Part shown: positions 42,883 to 53,200 of the stretch, piece after piece
Numbering within the stretch: the first letter of the stretch is position 1
Layout: each line of letters starts with the position of its first letter
Assembly: GCA_938024995.1 (NCBI GenBank)
Contig: CALJDU010000043.1
Coordinates: forward strand, 40,833 to 104,832
Length of the DNA: 64,000 bases
Source of the DNA: an uncultured bacterium
Lineage (GTDB): Bacteria; Myxococcota_A; Polyangia; Polyangiales; Houyiibacteriaceae
Direction: 5' to 3'
The notes under the pieces: model-generated
The model's input: the letters and a program-made list of their open reading frames with translations, nothing else
What the model was told of the DNA's origin: nothing
The model's database searches: none
Program-made: the position numbers and the translations under genes

Positions 42883-42887
42883 TAAAG

Positions 42888-44747
42888 CTAGTGCAGTTGT
42901 CTTTCGGGCGCGCGAAGCCCCCGCGAGATCAGGTCCATCATGCCCACGTTGAGCAACGAGAGCTCCTCGGCGCGGAGCGGGTGATGTCCGAGAAGAAGCG
43001 CCTGCACGTAGAGCATCGAGATGCTCAGCGCGAGCGTCTCCCGATCGGTCGTTTGCGTCAGTCGCCGCACCAGAGGGTTGCTGTAGTTGAAGAAGAGCCG
43101 CGCGTGCGACTCGTCCACGGTCGTGGCGATCTGGTCCAGGACGCCGCCCCAAATGGACCCGGCGTCGCCCGACTTCTTGGACGCCGTCTCCTGCGAAGCG
43201 CGCGCGTGCTCGACTTGGCGCGCGAACGTCGCGTCCGCGCTCCGCGTGTAGAGCACCGGGAGCTCGGCTGGAGCGAACGCCCGTAGATCGGCGCGACACT
43301 CATACGGCGCGAGCGTCTCGTTCGCGACCGCCAAGAGCTCTCGTGCCGCTAGCTCTTCTTCTCTTTCGGCGTGCGCCAACGTCGCGACCAGGTCAGTCGC
43401 CTCGACACGTTCGACGGTGAGGTCTTTGAACACGTCGGGGACCCGTTCCAGGAGATCGATGTCGTAGCTGTAGCCGCCGTTGATGACGCCCATGCCCTGT
43501 GCCGCGGCGACCTGGGCGATCTGGCGAAAGGCGTCCACCGAGGGCGCGTAACGAATCGTGCTCTGCTCCGCGCGGATCTCCCGAAACGAGAGCGTGCCCA
43601 TCGAGGTCTCAAAGGGGAGCTCGTCGATGAAGAGCGACATGAACTCCGCGTCGTGCGCCGCGAGCGCCTTGATCGCGCGGAAGTGCAGCTGGACCAAGAG
43701 CTGAAGACGCTGCGGATCCTCTTCGCGCAGCTCGAGCAAGTACCGCCGGAGCGCGTCTCCGAGCGCGCTTCGAGCGCCCGTGAGGTTGTCGTCCTCGTAG
43801 AACGACTCGCGCGAGGCGGTCGGGCGGAGGTCGTTGGTGTTCAGGACGCAGACCACAAAGAAGGCCCAGCGCGGGAGCAGGTTCTCCGCTTTCTCACTGA
43901 GCAACATTTGCTTGAGGTACACGCGATGCGCTGGAAGCGCGGTCGGGCTCGGTGAGTACGGCAGCACGTACGCGACGCCCTGGATGTCGCCCACGTCGGA
44001 GCGGAGCGGGATCGCGTCGACGAAGCTCGCCTTCAACACCCGCTCCCCGAACGCCAGGTAGGCCGCGCGCGCATCCGCCGCGGAGGCGTGCGTTCGTTCC
44101 CACGGCGGGCGCTCCGCGTTGACGTGTTCCGATCCGCGCTCCGTCGTCAGCGAGATCCGGAAAGGGAGCAAGCGCCCGAAGTGGAGCAGGAGCGAGCGCA
44201 CCATGTCGGGCTCGGCCCATTCGTCCATCGACGCTTTGCAGACCAGGTGCACGGTCGTCCCGATGGGCACGCCTTCGCTGTCGCGCGTGCTGACGTCGTA
44301 CTCGCCATCCGCGCGCCCTCGGAAGGTCACCGCGGGACCTCCTCGCGCGGAACGGGTGAGCACGGCGATCTCGTCGCTCACCACGAAGCACGAGAGCAGG
44401 CCGATCCCGAACTGCCCAATGAAGTCGTCACGCTCGCTTTGCGAAAGGGTCTTGTCCCGCTTGCTCGACTCACCGATCGTCGCGAGGAAACGGTGCGTCT
44501 CTTCTTCGGTGAGCCCGATGCCGTTGTCGGTCACGACGATCGTCGCGCGCCCGCGGTCATCACGGCCAACGCGCACCTCGACCTCGCCGGCAGGGGCTGT
44601 TTCCCCTTCGAAGAGCGCGCGCGCGCGAATCGCGTCGGTCGCGTTCTGCAACAGCTCACGGACATAGACGTTCGGGCTGCTGTAGAGGTGGTTCGACAGC
44701 AGGTCGATGATGCCGCGGAGGTTGATTTGAAAACGGTGCTCACCCAT
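42888..44747 (-). CDS. htpG: Hsp90-family molecular chaperone (divergent HtpG)
   Basis: About 619 residues from ATG at 44747 (MGEHRFQINLRG, matching the family N-terminus); a GTG at 44765 would add six residues. GHKL-type ATPase motifs are visible: YVRELLQNATDAIRAR, VTDNGIGLTEEE, and GQFGIGLLSCF. Middle-domain blocks include RASRESFYEDD and LPFETSMGTLSF. The N-terminus HRFQINLRGIIDLL and the C-terminal half differ from E. coli HtpG, so this is probably the 'HSP90 family protein' clade. It converges with a TPR-like gene that could be its partner. Confidence 0.88.
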   Translation of the reverse strand: MGEHRFQINLRGIIDLLSNHLYSSPNVYVRELLQNATDAIRARALFEGETAPAGEVEVRVGRDDRGRATIVVTDNGIGLTEEETHRFLATIGESSKRDKTLSQSERDDFIGQFGIGLLSCFVVSDEIAVLTRSARGGPAVTFRGRADGEYDVSTRDSEGVPIGTTVHLVCKASMDEWAEPDMVRSLLLHFGRLLPFRISLTTERGSEHVNAERPPWERTHASAADARAAYLAFGERVLKASFVDAIPLRSDVGDIQGVAYVLPYSPSPTALPAHRVYLKQMLLSEKAENLLPRWAFFVVCVLNTNDLRPTASRESFYEDDNLTGARSALGDALRRYLLELREEDPQRLQLLVQLHFRAIKALAAHDAEFMSLFIDELPFETSMGTLSFREIRAEQSTIRYAPSVDAFRQIAQVAAAQGMGVINGGYSYDIDLLERVPDVFKDLTVERVEATDLVATLAHAEREEELAARELLAVANETLAPYECRADLRAFAPAELPVLYTRSADATFARQVEHARASQETASKKSGDAGSIWGGVLDQIATTVDESHARLFFNYSNPLVRRLTQTTDRETLALSISMLYVQALLLGHHPLRAEELSLLNVGMMDLISRGLRAPERQLH

Positions 44748-45220
44748 CACGAGGGAGAGTGCCACGGAGCGTGACGGTCACGTGGAGCGACGACATGACC
44801 GCGCAACGGGATCCGAGAGCGTGATGGAACGCAGTGGACCCACGCCCCCAACCGTCAGCGCGCGGTCACTCAGGAGCCGGAATTTAACCCTGTGGGTGGG
44901 GTGGGAACAGAGCAGTGAATTGGGTTGGGGATTGGATCGGGATCTTTTCCCCACCAGTCCATACGGATGTTTTCCTCTTCTCGAAAACAGCCAATTCGTG
45001 AGTGATTCCATTTACTTGGTGGTTTTTGTCCCCAATCCACACCCCTTAAGACGAAGAAGATCAATTTAATTATCTATAGATCTAACTCACTTCTGCTTGC
45101 CGGTTTCACGCGCTCCGCACCCTTCGCGTCGTACGCTCGCGCGCTCCAGCCATCGCTTCGCCGCCACGCTCGCCGTGGAGGCTCGCATTGCGGGAAGAAC
45201 GAGCATACACAGGAACAAGC
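44748..45220. other. Intergenic region with low-GC island upstream of dnaN
   Basis: About 470 bp without a gene. From ~44880 to ~45100 the composition drops visibly well below that of the surrounding coding DNA. It has repeated cccaatcc/ggattggg motifs on both strands, a ttttcccca (44945-44953) one mismatch from TTWTNCACA, and an AT-rich stretch (tcaatttaattatctatag, ~45061-45080). Candidate origin-like or promoter region (see findings). Confidence 0.5.
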
Positions 45221-46354
45221 ATGGAACTCACGATCCAGAAACGGGACTTTCTTCGAGGGCTCGCGCGCACCCATGCGGTCGCGGACCGCAAGAGCTCGAT
45301 GCCGATCCTCTCGAACATCCTGGTTTCCGCTGAAGGAAGCGAAGCGCTGCGTTTGTCCGCAACGGATCTCTATCTCGGTGTGACCGCGATGAGCCCTGCG
45401 TCGATCAAAAAGGGTGGCTCGATCGCGGTCGCTGCGCGGACGCTTTTCGACATCGTGAAGGCGCTCCCCGACGGCGAGATCAGCTGGAAGGTGACCGACA
45501 AACACTCCGTCGCGATTCAGTGTGGCCGAGTCAAATACCGGATCCCCGGGATGCCGGGAGACGACTTCCCGCCCCTCCCCGCGCCTGGTGACGCGACCTT
45601 CGTTTCGATCGACGCGAGCATGCTCGGCGAGCTCATCTCGCTCACCCAATACTCGATGTCGAGCGACGACACACGTCCGCACTTGGCGGGAACGCTCTTC
45701 GAGTGGGACGGCAAGCTAGTGCGGATGGTGACCACCGACGGTCACCGCCTGAGCAAGGCGGAGCGAAAGCTCCCAGAGGGCGCACACAACCTTCAGATGC
45801 TCGTGCCCTACAAGGGCGTCACGGAGCTCAAGCGCGTGATCGAGGACGCCAAGGCGAGCCGCAAAAAGAGCGACGAAGGCCCGCTCACGGTGGAGATCAC
45901 GACCGCTGGCGGCAACGCGTTCTTCCGTCGCGACGACATCATGCTCAGCGTGAAGCTCGCCGAGGAACAGTTCCCGCCATACGACCGGGTCATCCCGAAG
46001 AAGCAGACGAAAAAGATCGTGGCCGCGCGCAGCGGTTTGATCGAAGCGCTTCGCCGCATTGGGATCGTCGCCAACGACAAGAGCGGCGGCGTGCAGGTGC
46101 ACGTGGAAGCGGGCCAGATCCGTATCCAGAGCCAAAACCCAGACGTCGGCGAAGGCGTGGAAGAGCTCGACGTCGACTACGCTGGAGATTCGATCTCGAT
46201 CGGCTTCAACGCGCGTTACTTGCTGGACGCCTTGACCGCGCTCACCCACGACGAGGTTTGTTTGGAGCTCGGCGGCGAGTTTGAGCCAGGCGTCATTCGA
46301 CCGGTCGGCGATGGCGCGGACTTCGTCGGCGTGATCATGCCGATGCGCATCTGA
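45221..46354 (+). CDS. dnaN: DNA polymerase III beta subunit (sliding clamp)
   Basis: 377 residues from ATG at 45221 with AGGAA 5-6 nt upstream. The typical DnaN start (MELTIQKRDFLRGL), three repeated clamp domains (e.g. FVSIDASMLGELIS, MVTTDGHRLS, NARYLLDAL) and the C-terminal VIMPMRI are present. It forms the ring-shaped homodimer that tethers polymerase III to DNA. No dnaA or recF neighbours lie in the window; the flanks are an Hsp90 gene and a hypothetical. Confidence 0.98.
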   Translation: MELTIQKRDFLRGLARTHAVADRKSSMPILSNILVSAEGSEALRLSATDLYLGVTAMSPASIKKGGSIAVAARTLFDIVKALPDGEISWKVTDKHSVAIQCGRVKYRIPGMPGDDFPPLPAPGDATFVSIDASMLGELISLTQYSMSSDDTRPHLAGTLFEWDGKLVRMVTTDGHRLSKAERKLPEGAHNLQMLVPYKGVTELKRVIEDAKASRKKSDEGPLTVEITTAGGNAFFRRDDIMLSVKLAEEQFPPYDRVIPKKQTKKIVAARSGLIEALRRIGIVANDKSGGVQVHVEAGQIRIQSQNPDVGEGVEELDVDYAGDSISIGFNARYLLDALTALTHDEVCLELGGEFEPGVIRPVGDGADFVGVIMPMRI

Positions 46355-46376
46355 GGTGGGTTTGAGGGTCGGGTAA

Positions 46377-46403
46377 GGCCTTTGCGGCTCGCCGCGAGAG
46401 GCC
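46377..46403 (+). terminator. Possible terminator after dnaN
   Basis: ggcctttgcggctcgccgcgagaggcc has outer ggcc arms and an inner gcgg-ctcg-ccgc stem, followed by TCTTC, 22 bp after the dnaN stop. The tail is only moderately T-rich. Confidence 0.4.
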
Positions 46404-46469
46404 TCTTCGGTCGACCAATCGGCGAGCGGGCGCCCTGGACTCCGCGTCACCGCGCTCTACACTCAAGGC

Positions 46470-47723
46470 GTGCGTCCCAACTCGATCTTCGGCCTCGTCG
46501 TTCAACTCGGAAAGCTCTACGGAGAGAAGCTCTCCCGCCGGCTCCGCGAAGGCGAGGTCAGTCCGTCGGTTGGCGCATGCGGCATCGTCGCGTTGGTGCT
46601 CGCGATGTCATCGATGTGCCCCCAAGGCGGGTGTCCGTTCTCGCGTGAAGGCGCGGAGGTCGGAAGCGCGACGCCGCATTGCGCGCTGACCCCCGCGACT
46701 GAAGAAGCGGGCGTCAGCGATGCCGAACGCGCAGACGCCGAGGTGCAGCTCCTCAGCAAGCTCGGCAGCGCGATCGTCGACACCGGCGATCACTACTTGG
46801 TGGCTCGTCGCGCGGACAACGGTGAGATCAGCATCGCGAGCGTAAACCGGCGCGGACGCGTGAACGGGAGCGCGCGAACGATCGGCACGGATGCGGAGGT
46901 CGGCCCGGTGATGGTGCGGATGACGCGCTCCCGTTACGTGATCGCGTGGTCGAGTGAAAAGCGCGTTCACGCCGCGGTCATCAACCAGCATGGTCGCGCG
47001 TTGACCCGGACCTCTCTTCGTCAAACCGCGCGCGTGCTTCGTCTCGTCGCGGACGCGTCCGGCTTCGCGGTTTTCGGCACGCAGCGTCGCCGCTTGCTCA
47101 ACGAGGTCATCTGGTTCGCGCGTTTTGACGCACGCGCGCGGAAGCAGGCGGTCTCCCGGAACCTCTTCAGCAGCCAAGGGGCGACCACCTTCGACGTCGC
47201 GGCGCATCCGCGCGGCTATGAGCTCGTCGCGCAGCACGTCACGCTCCGTCATCGTCGCGATCCGCCGGAGCTTCAGCGGCTCGTGGTCGATCCCGAAGGC
47301 AAGCAGCTTGAGCTTGAGCGGCTCGCGGATGGGGTCGCGTGGGACATTCGCGTCGCCCGTGGTCACGACGAGCTCGGCGTCTTTTGGCAGCGACCGATTC
47401 ACCAGCGCGGGCTCTGTTTCGGCACGCACCCGAGCACCCATCAAGCGACCTGTGAGACGCGCCTCGCCATGCACCCGTCGCTCGCGCACTCGACCCACGG
47501 TTTCGGTGCCGCGTGGAGCGAACGCGCGGCGGTTCGCTTCCGCGTGGGCACCAACGAGACGCGTCTCAGCCCCATCGCGGGCGTGCACATCTCACCGAAC
47601 GTCGCCCGCGACGGCGACGGCTTCGTGGTCACCTGGGAAGAGCGCATTCGCGGCGAGGTCTGGATGCGTCGCGTCCGCGCGAACGGCGAGCCCTACGGCG
47701 CCGCGCGCAAGATCGCGTTCTAG
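46470..47723 (+). CDS. Exported beta-propeller-like hypothetical protein
   Basis: 417 residues from GTG at 46470. A basic N-terminus precedes a hydrophobic stretch (~38-50, IVALVLAMSSMC) that could act as signal or lipobox-like region, then a short Cys-containing stretch. The remainder is a series of blade-like repeats (HYLVARRADNGEISIASVNRRG, FGAAWSERAAVRFRV, GDGFVVTWEERIRGEVWMRRV), the style of many myxobacterial propeller proteins. Function unknown. It converges with the DMT transporter gene with a 4-nt overlap. Confidence 0.7.
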   Translation: MRPNSIFGLVVQLGKLYGEKLSRRLREGEVSPSVGACGIVALVLAMSSMCPQGGCPFSREGAEVGSATPHCALTPATEEAGVSDAERADAEVQLLSKLGSAIVDTGDHYLVARRADNGEISIASVNRRGRVNGSARTIGTDAEVGPVMVRMTRSRYVIAWSSEKRVHAAVINQHGRALTRTSLRQTARVLRLVADASGFAVFGTQRRRLLNEVIWFARFDARARKQAVSRNLFSSQGATTFDVAAHPRGYELVAQHVTLRHRRDPPELQRLVVDPEGKQLELERLADGVAWDIRVARGHDELGVFWQRPIHQRGLCFGTHPSTHQATCETRLAMHPSLAHSTHGFGAAWSERAAVRFRVGTNETRLSPIAGVHISPNVARDGDGFVVTWEERIRGEVWMRRVRANGEPYGAARKIAF

Positions 47724-48613
47724 CGGCTCGCGGTCGCACGGTCAGTCGGCAGAGATCGCGGCGCACGCACCGCGAGGACCACAGCGGCCAGCGTCACCGC
47801 GCACCCAAGCCCGATCAACGGATCGAGGTGCTCATCAAGCAACCACCACGCGAGGAGGGTAGAACCCACCGGTTCACCTACCGTCGCCATACCGACCACG
47901 GTCGGCTTGAGGTGACGCAAGGACCAGGTCAGCGCACCGTGACCGACGATCTGCGGAACGAGCGCGCACAGGAACATGTAGAAGAGGCCGTGATCCGGAA
48001 GCGCGAACGGGATCCCGGACGCGAACGCCACGATCGTGATCACCAGCGCGCCGCTGCCGCACGCGATGCACGCGAACGAGAACACGTTGATGTGGCCGAG
48101 CCGCCTCACCAAGACCAAGTTCACCGCCATGGCGAACGCGCCGAGCAACGCGAGAAGGTCTCCGGTCAACGCGTGGTCGCTATTCATCAAGTCGCGCCAA
48201 CCGATCAGGGAAAGACCCGCGAGCGCGACCCCGATCGCGATCCAGTGCCGCCGACTCGCGCGATCGGTTTTCGTGATGAGGGCCCAACCCGCGAGCATCA
48301 ACGGAGTCGCGGTCACGAGCGTGACGGACGAAGCGACACTCGTGAGCGTGAGCGACCAAACCCACGCGCCGAAGTGAAGCGCGTAGAAGACCCCCGCGAG
48401 GATCGCGGTGCGCGTGACCTCGGCAGTGAGACGGGTCTTTCGCCTCAGCAAAAACGGCAGCAAGAGCACAGAGGCCATCGCGAGACGCGTCGCGCTCGCG
48501 ACGAGGGGATGAGTCGGCGCCGCCTTGCGAAAGAAGATGGCCGCGAACGAAATCGCGACCACGCCAAGCACCAACGCGACCCTCGCCTGCGTTTTCGTTT
48601 CGGCGGGTCTCAC
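47720..48613 (-). CDS. DMT-superfamily (EamA-type) transporter
   Basis: 297 residues, GTG start at 48613. About ten hydrophobic segments in two EamA halves are visible; the second half contains PTVVGMATVGEPVGSTLLAWWLLDEH, the typical EamA region. Such proteins export amino acids, nucleotides or other metabolites; the substrate is not inferable. Confidence 0.85.
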   Translation of the reverse strand: MRPAETKTQARVALVLGVVAISFAAIFFRKAAPTHPLVASATRLAMASVLLLPFLLRRKTRLTAEVTRTAILAGVFYALHFGAWVWSLTLTSVASSVTLVTATPLMLAGWALITKTDRASRRHWIAIGVALAGLSLIGWRDLMNSDHALTGDLLALLGAFAMAVNLVLVRRLGHINVFSFACIACGSGALVITIVAFASGIPFALPDHGLFYMFLCALVPQIVGHGALTWSLRHLKPTVVGMATVGEPVGSTLLAWWLLDEHLDPLIGLGCAVTLAAVVLAVRAPRSLPTDRATASR

Positions 48614-48765
48614 AGCGCTTAGGAGCTAAACATAAGTATAGTGTTTTGAATTATGACCGTGTAGCCAGTTTCGCACAGGGAGCGTGAACTGCGCATGCCA
48701 CATCGCGCTGAATTGCAGAGAAGAGACGGGATTTCAACGAAACGGACGCTGGCACGAACTTCGCG
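48614..48765. promoter_or_regulatory. Divergent promoter region with AT-rich stretch
   Basis: An AT-rich run at ~48621-48655 (aaacataagtatagtgttttg...) stands out between the divergent DMT and GT21 genes. It contains TATAGT and TATACT-like -10 options on both strands but no convincing paired -35. Specific promoter assignment is not possible. Confidence 0.35.
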
Positions 48766-49983
48766 ATGTGTCTGAGCATGACCGTGCTCTACCTCGCGCT
48801 CGTTTTCCTCTCGACCATGTTTGTGGTGTTCGGTGCTCTCGCTGCTTGGCGGAGCCACACACGTCCGCGAACACCGGTCGCTTCGTTCCCACCCGTCTCG
48901 GTGCTCAAGCCCTTGTGTGGTGTCGATACGGCGCTTCGCGACAACCTCCAGACGTTCTTCGAGCAGGACTATCCCGTGTTCGAACTCGTGTTCGGCGTGC
49001 AAGGGGAAGACGATCCGGCCGCCATCGTGGTGCGTGAACTTCGCGCCGCGTACCCAGACGTGATCTGTCGCTTGGTCGTGCATGACGGAGGCCGCGGCGT
49101 GAACCCCAAGGTGAGCAACTTGCGCTCGATGATGGGCGCCGTGATGCACGATGTGGTCGTGGTCAGCGACAGCAACGTGGCGGTCCACCCCGCGTATCTC
49201 CGCGAGATGGCGACCGAGCTCGCACAGAAAGACGCTCCTGGCGATCGGGTCGGGCTCGTCACCAGTCTCTTCACAGGTGTGGAAGAGGAGACGCTCGGCG
49301 CGACCCTCGAGAACCTTCACCTCAACGGAACGGTCGCGGGCGGCGTCGCGATCAGCAACGAGCTTTTGAGCAAAGCGGCGGTCGTCGGGAAGTCGATGAT
49401 GTTCCGTCGCACCGTGTTTGAACGTCTCGGCGGTTTCTCCAGCGTCGCGCACGTCCTCGCCGAGGACTACGTCATGGGGCGTATGTTCGAGGCCGCGGGG
49501 TATCAGGTCCGCCTCGCGCGTACGCCAATCCGCAACGTGGTGAAGCGCGCGAGCGTCCGCGCGTTCTACACGCGTCACCTTCGCTGGAGCATGATGCGCT
49601 TTCGCCTGATGCCGCACATCTACTTGCTCGAGCCGCTCTCGACCCCGCTCGTGCTCGCGGTGACCGCGCCGGCGTTTGGGATTGACGGTCGCTGGCCGCT
49701 CGTCTGGGCGGTCGGCATTACACTGATTCGAGACGCGCTTCAGTGGACGCTCTTCCGCGGACCCAAGGGTGTGCTCCGCGCGCTGCCGCTCTTCCCGCTT
49801 CGCGACGCGCTCATCTTGACGGCGTGGTTCGTCGCGCCGCTTCGGAAGCACGTCACGTGGCGCGGCAACCGGGTCCGCGTGAGCTCGGGAACGCGGCTCT
49901 ACGCCGAGAATGAACCGGAAGGCCCGGGGCTCGTGATCGTGGAAGAGAGCGCGTCTCCATCGGAGATAAACATCGACGTCTGA
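48766..49983 (+). CDS. GT21-family glycosyltransferase (ceramide glucosyltransferase-like)
   Basis: 405 residues; ATG at 48766 or 48778 (the latter begins at the first membrane helix). Motifs of the GT21 family are visible: KPLCGVD near the N-terminus, the DSN divalent-ion region (VVVSDSNVAV), AEDYVMGRMFEAAG and the LRWSMMRFR (Q/RxxRW-type) motif, followed by C-terminal membrane segments. The closest known relatives transfer glucose or a related sugar to ceramide or a hopanoid-like lipid acceptor. Myxobacteria make sphingolipids, so a sphingolipid acceptor is plausible. No biosynthetic cluster flanks it. Confidence 0.88.
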   Translation: MCLSMTVLYLALVFLSTMFVVFGALAAWRSHTRPRTPVASFPPVSVLKPLCGVDTALRDNLQTFFEQDYPVFELVFGVQGEDDPAAIVVRELRAAYPDVICRLVVHDGGRGVNPKVSNLRSMMGAVMHDVVVVSDSNVAVHPAYLREMATELAQKDAPGDRVGLVTSLFTGVEEETLGATLENLHLNGTVAGGVAISNELLSKAAVVGKSMMFRRTVFERLGGFSSVAHVLAEDYVMGRMFEAAGYQVRLARTPIRNVVKRASVRAFYTRHLRWSMMRFRLMPHIYLLEPLSTPLVLAVTAPAFGIDGRWPLVWAVGITLIRDALQWTLFRGPKGVLRALPLFPLRDALILTAWFVAPLRKHVTWRGNRVRVSSGTRLYAENEPEGPGLVIVEESASPSEINIDV

Positions 49984-50241
49984 CGTTCATTCCCTCATTT
50001 CGGACTCACCCATTTCGCGCCCGCTCGACCCTGTTGAGCAGGCGCGTTGTAGATCGATTGGGAACTTCCTGCGTCATTCTCTTGTCTGCCTTCTGTCCGC
50101 GAATCTTCCGCGGAAAGATTTGGAGGCGCTGGAGCGTATGCTTAGCGCACCCAAGAGCGGCGCAGGTCGGTTGGTCAGTCACACGCGGTTCTCCGCGGGC
50201 ACAAAGTCAGACGCGGTTCACGTCGCGGAAATGGGTGAGAG
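49984..50241. other. Intergenic region with palindrome
   Basis: 258 bp without a gene. It contains the palindrome at 50102-50120 (TTCCGCGGAA core flanked by AATC and AGATT), a candidate operator for the downstream VIT/VWA operon. No other feature is supported. Confidence 0.45.
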
Positions 50242-53200
50242 ATGAGCTTGGAAACACGCGTGGCAGCACGCGAAGAGATGTCACGGCGCGCGCGCGTGCT
50301 CGTCACGGGTCTCTTGATGGGTTCGCTCGTCGCCTGCGGCGGAGAGAGCGTCGCGGTCGACGAGACCCGCGCGACCGTCACAACAGTTCGTGGAGCCTTG
50401 AGCGCTGCGGCAGAGGCGACCGAAGACGCTTCTTCGCGCCGGCTCACGGTCGGTGACGAGGTCACGGTCGCTGGCTTGGCCTGGTTCACGCTCGACAGCG
50501 GACCCGCGGTCTTGATCAAAGATGGCGGCCTCACGCTGAGCGAAGAAGACGCGCGTGACGTGGTCACGGTCACGGGGCGCGCCTTCGCCGATGTTCCGCT
50601 TGGTGACACGCTCATCCTCATCGCCGGAGAGCACCGCTTTCGGGTCGCGGATGCAGCCGTCTCGATCGACCTTGAGAGCGGTTCGGCCTATGTGGTCCGC
50701 GGCGAGGTTCCGTTCTCCACGACGGGCGCAGAGGCGCGCCAAGGTCGCGTTCGCGCAGGGGAACAGCTCCCGTTTGGGGAAGCCGAAGCGAGCGCCGCGA
50801 CCTTGTGGCGTGACTGGACCGGCGGGCTCGCGCGGCCCGGACCTGTCGCGAGCGTTTCTCGTGGTGTGGGCGCGCTCGAGGGCCGCGTTCCCGATGCGCG
50901 CGGACAAGCGCGCTGGCCGCTCGTGATCCGCCGCTTGGACGTGAACGTTCGCTTCGATGGCGAGCTCGCGATCACCGAGGTCGAGCAAGAGTTCTTCAAC
51001 CCCGCGAGCGAGGTCGTCGAGGGCCTCTACCGACTCGCGGTTCCTGAGCGCGCGATGCTTCAGCGCTTCGCCGTCGATCGGGACGGTCGACTGGTCGATG
51101 GCTACATCCGCGAGAAGGCCCAAGCGCGTCAGGCCTATCAACGTCAGGTCTACCGCGGCTCGACGCTCGATCCCGCGCTCTTGGAGTGGGACGCGCCGGG
51201 ACGCTTCCGCGCGCGCATCTATCCGATTCAGCCGGGCGCCACGCGAACGATCGCGATCCGCTACACCGAGTGGGTCGGGAGCAGCGCCGAGGCTCGCCGA
51301 CGCTACCGCTTCCCCATGGGCTCGGGCGCCGCCGCGCCTCACGTTCAAGAGTTCGCCTTCACCGCGGACCTGTCTGGCGCCAGTTTCTCGAGCGTTCGTG
51401 CGGGACACGGCGCGGAGGTCGACGGAGATCGCGTGGTCGTTCGCCGCAGCGATTTTCGTCCGCGCCAAGATCTCTTCCTTGAGCTCTTCGCCAGCGACGA
51501 GGAAACGGCGGGCCAGTACGCGTTCCAAGCCGATCATGTGGCGCCCGCCCGTGATCCCCGGCGCGGGGCGATGGTCGCCGAAGATGACGACGACTACTTC
51601 TACGTTCCGCTCATGTTGCCCGACGCGATCTTCGACGAGGTCGCGCGCGACCAGGGACTGGACGTCGTGCTTGTCGTCGACGTCTCCGCGGGGACGGATC
51701 GCAGTCACCTCGAGCTTGGACGCGCGGTGTCCGAATCGATCGCGGCGCATCTTCGCGAAGGGGATCGCGTCGCGATCGTAGCGAGCGATGTCGCGCTGCG
51801 GGATCTCGGGGACCAAGCGCTTGGTGACGTCTCGCCAGAGCGTGTCGCGTCGTTGCTCGACGGGCTCGCCCGGGCTCCCGCTGGCGGCGCGACGGACCTC
51901 GGCGCGTCGCTCGTTGCGGCCGCGTCGCTTCTTGAGGTCGGGCGACCGAGCGCGGTGGTCTACATCGGAGATGGTGCGCCGACCGTGGGTGAGCTCGGGG
52001 CGGAAGGTCTGCTCACGCGGCTCAGTCGTCTCCCGCACCCCACGCGCTTCTACGGTGTCGCGGTCGGTACGCACGCCGAGCTCGGTCTCCTGGAGTCGAT
52101 CTCGCGCGGGGGTGGACTTGCGATGCGCGTGGAGACGCGAAGCGAAGCGGCGCACGTCGCGCTTCGTTTGCTCAGTCACGCGCAGCGCGGTGTCGCGCAA
52201 CAGATCACGGTCGACCTCGGGACCGGCATCGAGCGCGTCTTCCCGCGGGAAGCGATCGACGTGGTGCGCGGTCAAGTGCTCGACGTGATCGGTCGCGTCC
52301 ACGACGACGTGCCGAGCGAGATCACGGTGCGCGGATCGATCGGCGGCGAAGAGTTTGAGCGCAAGATCGCGCTCCGGGTGAAGAACGTGAACGACGATGG
52401 CGACCTTCGTCTGCGCTGGGCGGGAGAGCGTCTCCGCGCCTTGTTGCTCTCGTCCGCGGGTCGCGCCGAAATCGCTGATCTCGGCGTCCGCTCTGGTTTG
52501 ATCACGCCCTACACGAGCTTCTATGTTCCGAGCGCCGCGGAGCTGACCGATCTCGGCCCGCGCGGACGTGAGCTTTACCGCGACCTACGCGGCTTTACGC
52601 GTGAAGACGACGCGCTCGCGCTGCTCAACGTGCTCACGCCGAGCGCGTTGGCGACGGCGTTGCCGGGCTGCTTCTCGATGGACAAGTCCGCACCAAGCGG
52701 GTCGGCGGAACCCTCGTTTGAGGAGGAGCTCGAAGAAGCGCCGGTCACGGTCGCCGAGATGGACGAAGGTGGTGAGGGCCTTCCTTCGAGCGCGTCGACC
52801 ACCGCGCCGGTTGCGCCTGTGGCCGCCGATCCATCGCCGTCTCCGTCCGAGCGGTCACGAGACGAATCGGGCGTGGTGACCGGAGCGCTGCCACCCAACG
52901 AGCAGACGGTCGCGCAAGGGAATCGTTATGCGCTCAACGGACCCTCCGACGGCTTTGACGATATGGACGCCGAGGACAGGGCGTTGATGCGCGGTGACGG
53001 CGACATGGCCGAAGCGGCTGAAGAAGTCGCCGCCGAGCCAGAACCGGAGGTCATGGATCAGCTCGCGCAGCTTGGCTACATGGACATCCCGAACCAGCAG
53101 CCCGCGGCCGATCGCGCCGCGGCGGCTGGCGTCATGGGACTCGATGGTCATGGTCGCGGGGGCGGCGGGAGCGCGAATGGCTACGGCGGGCTCGGCATGC

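Larger units (their letters stand above)
42505..42887. other. Intergenic region filled by tandem repeat, no gene
   Basis: About 380 bp between two convergent genes. It is almost entirely repeat: a 163-bp tandem duplication and the 3' part of the dispersed repeat family, listed separately. No ORF with an independent ribosome site or codon pattern was found. Confidence 0.75.

Noticed and set aside
42643..43299. Minus-strand 218-codon ORF overlapping Hsp90 and the repeat
   Set aside because: Its C-terminal half translates the tandem repeat and its N-terminal half is out of frame with Hsp90.
48752..48766. Sigma-54-like promoter tggcacgaacttcgc
   Set aside because: The -12 element is mismatched (TCGC not TTGC) and lies directly against the start codon.
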